64,000 nucleotides of DNA from Fibrobacter sp. UWB4 (GTDB lineage Bacteria; Fibrobacterota; Fibrobacteria; Fibrobacterales; Fibrobacteraceae). A model generated the notes under the pieces. That model saw only the letters and a program-made list of their open reading frames with translations. It was not told the DNA's origin and did not search any database. Shown here piece by piece: positions 59,241 to 64,000 of this stretch. The position numbers and the translations under genes were made by a program. Numbering within the stretch: position 1 is the stretch's first letter; each line of letters starts with the position of its first letter. The stretch is taken from the NCBI RefSeq assembly GCF_002210345.1, contig NZ_MWQI01000001.1:186001-250000 (forward strand), written 5' to 3'.

Positions 59241-62200
59241 TTACACAATCGTGTTGTCCAGGCAGAAGACTTCGGCGAGTTGCTTGTCGTCCATGTCGGC
59301 GAGCCATGTTTCGCCAGCGTTCACGGTCAAGTTGGCGATGGCTTTTTTGGTTTCGAGGAGGGAGTTGATCTTCTCTTCGAAGGTGCCTTTGGTGATAAAG
59401 CGGTGGACTTGGACGTTGCGCTTTTGGCCGATACGGAAGGCGCGGTCGGTGGCTTGCGCTTCGATGGCGGGGTTCCACCACAAATCGTAATGGATGACTT
59501 GCGAAGCGGCAACAAGGTTGAGGCCGGTGCCTCCAGCCTTGAGCGAGAGAATGAGCACTTTGCAGTCCGGATTTTCCTGGAAATCCTGGATCATTTCGGA
59601 ACGCTGCGTTTGTGTGCAACCGCCGTGGTAGAAATGCGTACGGAGGCCGAGTTCGCTTTCGATTGTGGATTTTAGCAGGTGCCCCATTTCGGCAAATTGC
59701 GTGAAGATGAGCGTCTTTTCGCCTTGCTCTTGGATGGATGTGAGGAGGTCCAGGAGCATTTGCATCTTGCCGGATTCGAGCTTGCTGGATTTAGGAACGT
59801 TGGACAAGACTTCACTGGATGGGGCTTCGCCCCTCCCTTTGGGCTCGGTCATGCCCAAGCCTGCTTGGTCGCGACACTCGCCTTTAAGGTAGTCTTCCTC
59901 CCGGTGATCGTCTGGATGACGTTGGGACGGGGAATTCGCGCTTTCTGTAGGGACTGCCGCGGCGTCTTGTGCTGAGGTTGCGGCGAGACCTTTCAGGAAT
60001 GTGGCGGGGTGGTTGCAGATTTGCTTGAGGGCAAGAATCATCTGCAAAATAATGCCCTTGCGCTTGAATAGTGCGTGGGCATCGTTTGCCTTTTCGCTGA
60101 GCGCCTGCTCCATCTCGAGCTCTTGCATAAAATGTTCAAGTGTCTTTTGATAAAGAGCGGCTTGTGAGCGCGTGAGTTCGGCGTATTCGTCTTGGATGAT
60201 TTTATCGGGCAAGTCGCTGATGATGCTCTTGTCGGTCTTGAGACGGCGCAGCATGAATGGTGCTGTAATTTTGCGGAATGTTTCGGCGACAATCTGGTTG
60301 CCGTTCTTTTGAATTGGCGTTTCGAATTTTTCGCGGAATTCACTTGCGCTCGGGAAGAACCCGTGGTTCGCAAAATCCATGATGGTCCAGAATTCCATAA
60401 GGCGGTTTTCGACCGGGGTGCCACTCATCGCGATTTTCATCGGGGCGCGCATGCGACGGAGCAATTTACTCTGTTCGCTATCGGCGTTTTTGATGTTTTG
60501 TGCTTCATCGATGATAATCGTTTGCCATTCGTGCTTGTCGAGTTCGGCAAAGTCCTTGCGGAACGTGGCATATGTCGTGAGCAATACGTCGGCGCTGAAC
60601 TTTTGTAGGTCGCGGCGGCCTCCGTGGTACGCAAAGAATGTGAGTTCCGGCGCGAACTTCTTGATTTCGACTTGCCAGTTGCAAAGGAGGCCGGCGGGCA
60701 TTACGACAATGGCTTTTTTCTCCGCGAATTTGCCTTCCTGTTTCATCTTGAGGAGGAACGTAATGACTTGCAGCGTCTTGCCAAGACCCATGTCATCGGC
60801 GAGTATGCAACCGAATCCGATTTCTAGATTCTTGTACATCCAGGAGTAGCCGCGCATTTGGTAGGGGCGGAGTGTCGCGTTTAGATTCTCGGGCAATGGA
60901 ATGTCCGTTTCGGCGCGCCAGGCGTCGAACTGTTGCTTGAAATCGCTTGCCATTTCCACCGGGATGTTGTCGCATTCACCGGTGAAGCAAGCTTGTACGA
61001 GTTTGGCTTGCGTGATTTCTGGAACGGAATCTTCTTCGAGGATTTCGTCGGCGTTTTCCGCGGCATTATCAGAAGACGTTCCCGCATCATCCCCAGCAGT
61101 TTTTTTGCCTTTGCCATCTTTGGCGTCTGCGCCAGACTTGCCTTCAATTTTATCGCGGATGGATTGCAAATCCTGTTCAGTAATTTGCACGTAACTGGAC
61201 TTGTATTTTAAAAGTCCGTCCGCTTGTTCTGCGAGTTCCAAAAATTCCTTTGCCGAAATGTTTTCGTCTCCAATCGCAATTTCCCAATCGAAGTCTAGCA
61301 AGTCTCCGGCTGTAAATGCACCAAAGCTCATGCTTCCTTGCAAGCGCATCTTGGGCTTCGGCTTTCCGATGTTCAAGAGGTTCTTTGGAATTTCCGTCTG
61401 GATGCCGAACAGTTGGAGTTTTTTGAGGCAATCCTGCAAAAATTCGAGGAGTTCGGCGCCTCGCATCAAAATCGGTTCGCTTGCTCGGCGTTCCAAGTAC
61501 GCATCGAGCGGCTTGAAGCCATCGGCAATGCCGTTCAGAACGCTCATAATCGAGAGCAATCGTGAGTCGTTGTTTTCGAATAATTCCGAAAGCGGCGTGC
61601 GTCTCGGGGCATTCACAGGTCCCGCCGCATTCCCGCTTGCACTCGCTGCATCTTCGTCAAGTACAAAAACGTCCAGTGCCACATCTTCGTCCATTTCGCT
61701 ACAGACAAAGAGAATCTGCGTGCGACAACCGAGGCAAGAATACACCGAGAGCCATTGCTGGATTTTCCCCGGAATGGCATGTGCGTTGTTTGCGAGCTTT
61801 CCTGAAACGCTATCGAAAAAGAACGAGAGCAAGTTGCCGTGATTCGTCTTGAGAGGTGTCTTGTATTTGCGCGCAAATTTCAAGAGCTGCGAGATGAACA
61901 GCGACAGAATGTGCTCGGCGGGCTCCGCAATTTCAAAGAAGGCTTCTTCTTTGCTTGTCCACGCGAGTTCTCTCGGGGCGGTGACTTCGAGGTCTGCGAC
62001 AATGTAGAGAATCTCGGGGAGCATCTCGGCGGGGAGCCAGCGCATTTGCGCTACGTCTTTCCCGATCCAGAAAACTTGCGGGTAAATCGCTCCGGTGCGC
62101 ACAAGGTAAAACGCCACTTGCAACATCAAGTGCAAGTAACGCACGGAGTAATGGTGCCACGAAAAATTCCCGGCGCTGAGGCAGCAAAGAGCGCCCATCA

Positions 62201-63320
62201 CGTTTGTGACGGTAAGATTGCTATTGATGACCTTGTCTGCCATGGACTGCTCGAAATTCCAATGCCATCCGGGCTTGTGGAATAGTCGCAGTTGCTCGTT
62301 TTCCATTAGGAACGTCTTTGCGTTGTTCACGCGGAACTGTTCCGAGAAAGCGTCAAAATTCTCGAAGTCGGTAAAGAACTTGTGGCACGATTCTAGTTCG
62401 TCCGTAAAACTCTTGCGGAAATTTCCGGCGGGGCAGAACTTCGGGAAGTTTTGCAACATCGCGGGCAGAATGTGCGAGTAGTCTTTCCAACTCTTGAAAT
62501 CGAATGTTGGCAGTTGCTTGGGTGGAATGCTGTTTTGCGATTCGCGGCCTGAGCCTTTATACCCACCAAATAAACTTGCGCTCGCGTCTTCCGCATGAGA
62601 AAGTTCGGCGGCGTTTTGGGCCTCGCGTTCATCGCTTTCTCCGGCGCTTCTCGCAACAGCACTATCTGCGCTTTCCCCATTACTTCCTGCGACATTCCCG
62701 TTTGCGGATGCATTCCCGGCGGCATTTTCGGCATTAGAGCCTACGAGTCTTGTTGCCTTGCTGAACGACCTCACGAGATTTGTTTCGCTGGGTGCTTCCA
62801 TTTCCATGGAGTCCGGCTTGTAGTCCTTGATAAAATCCAGGTCGAGTCCGTGAATCTTGAAAAGGACGTTCGGCTCCTTGTCCGCCTGTTCTGCGATTTT
62901 CAAAAACGTGGCGACGAGGTATTTGCACGGGCGTTCGTCACGGCAGTCGCAACCCATGTTGACTTTGGCCGGATCGTCAAAAAGCTGGAGGCCGCTTTTG
63001 CTCATCAAGAGTTCAAGCGACGGGCTAAGCGCCTTGTTGTTTAGGGCCAATAGTTCCGCAGGCTGCTGCTTCAAAAAGCTCACGAAAATTTCGGAAGATT
63101 CTTTAGAAAATTTCGGGAAGACGATGTAGTTGTTGTGGAGGCCTCCATTCGGGCCTTTCACCACGGAAATCACGCGGTTATCGACGATGTCGATGCTTGT
63201 GACCTGGCCCCGCGCGGCGAACTTGAGTCCTTGCAAAACAGCTTGATCGCTTGCTGTCGCAAGAATCGAGTTCAGCCATTTGTTTGCCCACCAAGTCTTT
63301 CCGTAATTTCCAAAATCCAT
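59241..63320 (-). CDS. SNF2-family helicase with degenerate SWIM domain and repeat-derived insertion
   Basis: A 1359-residue SNF2/RapA-like ATPase. An N-terminal region contains GCDCRDERPCKYLVATFL (about 122-139), a SWIM zinc finger in which the fourth ligand His is Tyr. An Ala/Ser-rich linker (about 200-250) follows. The ATPase core has ADDMGLGKTLQV (about 843), DEAQNIKN (about 937), MSGTPVENR and a helicase C domain ending ATDRAFRIGQKRNVQV. Residues about 1134-1174, between the two ATPase lobes after QICNHPATFLKG, are encoded by a composite palindromic element (59799-59920) read in frame. Such proteins remodel nucleic-acid complexes, often with transcription or phage defence; the exact role is unknown. 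Isolated gene. Confidence 0.9.
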   Translation of the reverse strand: MDFGNYGKTWWANKWLNSILATASDQAVLQGLKFAARGQVTSIDIVDNRVISVVKGPNGGLHNNYIVFPKFSKESSEIFVSFLKQQPAELLALNNKALSPSLELLMSKSGLQLFDDPAKVNMGCDCRDERPCKYLVATFLKIAEQADKEPNVLFKIHGLDLDFIKDYKPDSMEMEAPSETNLVRSFSKATRLVGSNAENAAGNASANGNVAGSNGESADSAVARSAGESDEREAQNAAELSHAEDASASLFGGYKGSGRESQNSIPPKQLPTFDFKSWKDYSHILPAMLQNFPKFCPAGNFRKSFTDELESCHKFFTDFENFDAFSEQFRVNNAKTFLMENEQLRLFHKPGWHWNFEQSMADKVINSNLTVTNVMGALCCLSAGNFSWHHYSVRYLHLMLQVAFYLVRTGAIYPQVFWIGKDVAQMRWLPAEMLPEILYIVADLEVTAPRELAWTSKEEAFFEIAEPAEHILSLFISQLLKFARKYKTPLKTNHGNLLSFFFDSVSGKLANNAHAIPGKIQQWLSVYSCLGCRTQILFVCSEMDEDVALDVFVLDEDAASASGNAAGPVNAPRRTPLSELFENNDSRLLSIMSVLNGIADGFKPLDAYLERRASEPILMRGAELLEFLQDCLKKLQLFGIQTEIPKNLLNIGKPKPKMRLQGSMSFGAFTAGDLLDFDWEIAIGDENISAKEFLELAEQADGLLKYKSSYVQITEQDLQSIRDKIEGKSGADAKDGKGKKTAGDDAGTSSDNAAENADEILEEDSVPEITQAKLVQACFTGECDNIPVEMASDFKQQFDAWRAETDIPLPENLNATLRPYQMRGYSWMYKNLEIGFGCILADDMGLGKTLQVITFLLKMKQEGKFAEKKAIVVMPAGLLCNWQVEIKKFAPELTFFAYHGGRRDLQKFSADVLLTTYATFRKDFAELDKHEWQTIIIDEAQNIKNADSEQSKLLRRMRAPMKIAMSGTPVENRLMEFWTIMDFANHGFFPSASEFREKFETPIQKNGNQIVAETFRKITAPFMLRRLKTDKSIISDLPDKIIQDEYAELTRSQAALYQKTLEHFMQELEMEQALSEKANDAHALFKRKGIILQMILALKQICNHPATFLKGLAATSAQDAAAVPTESANSPSQRHPDDHREEDYLKGECRDQAGLGMTEPKGRGEAPSSEVLSNVPKSSKLESGKMQMLLDLLTSIQEQGEKTLIFTQFAEMGHLLKSTIESELGLRTHFYHGGCTQTQRSEMIQDFQENPDCKVLILSLKAGGTGLNLVAASQVIHYDLWWNPAIEAQATDRAFRIGQKRNVQVHRFITKGTFEEKINSLLETKKAIANLTVNAGETWLADMDDKQLAEVFCLDNTIV
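59799..59920 (-). repeat. composite palindromic element inside the SNF2 gene
   Basis: Plus-strand reading: GACAAGACTTCACTGGAT, hairpin GGGGCTTCGCCCC, CTTTGGGCTCGGTCATG, hairpin CCAAGCCTGCTTGG, TCGCGACACTCGCCTTTAAG, TAGTCTTCC and final GTCTGGATGAC. It is the right two-thirds of the full-length element at 34405-34568, translated on the opposite strand without a stop. Confidence 0.85.
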
Positions 63321-63397
63321 GCGTTCAAATATAGTAAAAACTGCTCAAATGAACAAATGAATTGAGCTTGCTGGGGCTTAAAAAATAGCCTTGCTAT

Positions 63398-64000
63398 CTA
63401 TTCTTGTGGCTTGTTTTTTCTTGGAGAAATGGCGATGAAAACGAGAACGCTCACGAGAAGCAGGAATGGATAGAACATGTAGGGGATTACGTCAAACGCG
63501 CTGATGTTTGCGTCTGGAATTGCTGTCGAAATGGCTGCAAGCGCCACAAGCATTTGTGCACCGTAAGGCAAAATCCCTTGAACCACGCAGCTGAAAATGT
63601 CCAAAAGTGATGCGGTCTTTTTCGGCGAAATCCTGTATTCGTTACCCATTTGCTTTGCGATGGGGCCAGCCATTACAATTGCAACGGTGTTGTTTGCTGT
63701 TGCAATGTCGAGAGCGCTTACCAAAAGACCTACGCCCACCTGCCCGCTGCGGTGCCCCTTAAATACTTTGTGAATAAAGTCAAGTAACGCTGCAAAACCG
63801 CCGTGAATGCGGATGAGACCGCATAGAGCGCTCACCAGAACGGCTACAAGGATCGTTTCGTACATTCCGGAAATGCCGTTCCCGATGTTTTGTAAAAGTC
63901 CAATCATGTCGAGAGGTCCAAAGCATACCATAATCACGGATGCGGCGACAATGCCGACCAGCAGCACTGTAAACACGTTGATCCCCGTAAGGGCAAGCAC
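63398..64000 (-). CDS. NhaC-type Na+/H+ antiporter, C-terminal part (runs off the window)
   Basis: The last 200 residues of a membrane transporter whose start lies beyond base 64000. It has about five or six hydrophobic helices and the sequence VSALDIATANNTVAIVMAGPIAKQM (broken by S and N residues), typical of the Na+/H+ antiporter NhaC/YqkI group. The C-terminus is KNKPQE before the stop. A role in sodium or pH homeostasis is expected; substrate cannot be confirmed from this fragment. It stops 77 bases from the SNF2 gene on the same strand. Confidence 0.75.
   Translation of the reverse strand: MLALTGINVFTVLLVGIVAASVIMVCFGPLDMIGLLQNIGNGISGMYETILVAVLVSALCGLIRIHGGFAALLDFIHKVFKGHRSGQVGVGLLVSALDIATANNTVAIVMAGPIAKQMGNEYRISPKKTASLLDIFSCVVQGILPYGAQMLVALAAISTAIPDANISAFDVIPYMFYPFLLLVSVLVFIAISPRKNKPQE

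Overview
The window looks like chromosomal DNA from a Fibrobacter-type bacterium (phylum Fibrobacterota). The evidence is lineage-typical families: a serine-linker lipoprotein with two FISUMP domains (56667-58154), a TIGR02147-type regulator overlapping a lipoprotein gene (16061-18335), and many exported lipoproteins and beta-barrel-like proteins, together with a Gram-negative envelope gene set (lnt, lpxH). Genes lie on both strands with a complete tRNA-Gln, no rRNA, no CRISPR array and no insertion sequence that I could recognise.

Layout. 1-4140: AraC-type regulator and two tandem YwqK/MORN-like repeat lipoproteins. 4153-8860: TPM-domain protein, two LPP20-like/exported proteins, a BioH-like hydrolase lacking its nucleophile. 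8968-15502: lnt, rsmI, lpxH, a strongly promoted two-domain protein and a second nucleophile-less hydrolase. 16061-22456: TIGR02147 regulator plus lipoprotein, tRNA-Gln, an rRNA m5C methyltransferase, trxA, hisF, tldD. 23274-28817: a compact cluster of secreted protein, 45-residue precursor-like peptide, nucleotidyltransferase, HPr-kinase-like protein, S26-type peptidase, PqqD-like protein and ABC exporter, read here as a RiPP-like peptide system. 29018-41387: clpB behind a consensus sigma-54 promoter, hisC-hisN, comEC, a metzincin lipoprotein, envelope proteins. 41534-47202: a XerC/D recombinase and a five-gene envelope operon. 47665-54886: the classical rimP-nusA-infB-rbfA-truB-ribF operon. 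54904-59083: accessory stretch (RhuM-PLD fusion, FISUMP lipoprotein, DUF2971 protein). 59241-64000: SNF2 helicase and a partial NhaC-type antiporter.

Two things stand out. First, the 23274-28817 cluster has the kinase, nucleotidyltransferase, PqqD and exporter genes known from lasso-peptide clusters but lacks the lasso cyclase and the B2 protease; an S26-type peptidase is present instead. Second, a family of composite palindromic elements (about 83-167 bp, ends GTCATYCTGA / TCNGRATGAC, with an inner module whose stems differ between copies yet stay paired) fills most intergenic gaps and has also entered two protein genes in frame: truB (53165-53321) and the SNF2 helicase (59799-59920). Other dispersed repeats (GTCATGCCCG hairpins, GGGGTCGCTTCG/GCTCATA elements, degenerate short TAGT- or GAGACGA-type tandem repeats) sit with them at gene ends.

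Starts were adjusted where a ribosome binding site, signal peptide or upstream overlap favoured a codon inside the longest frame. Functions are from motif recognition by eye; no database search was run.
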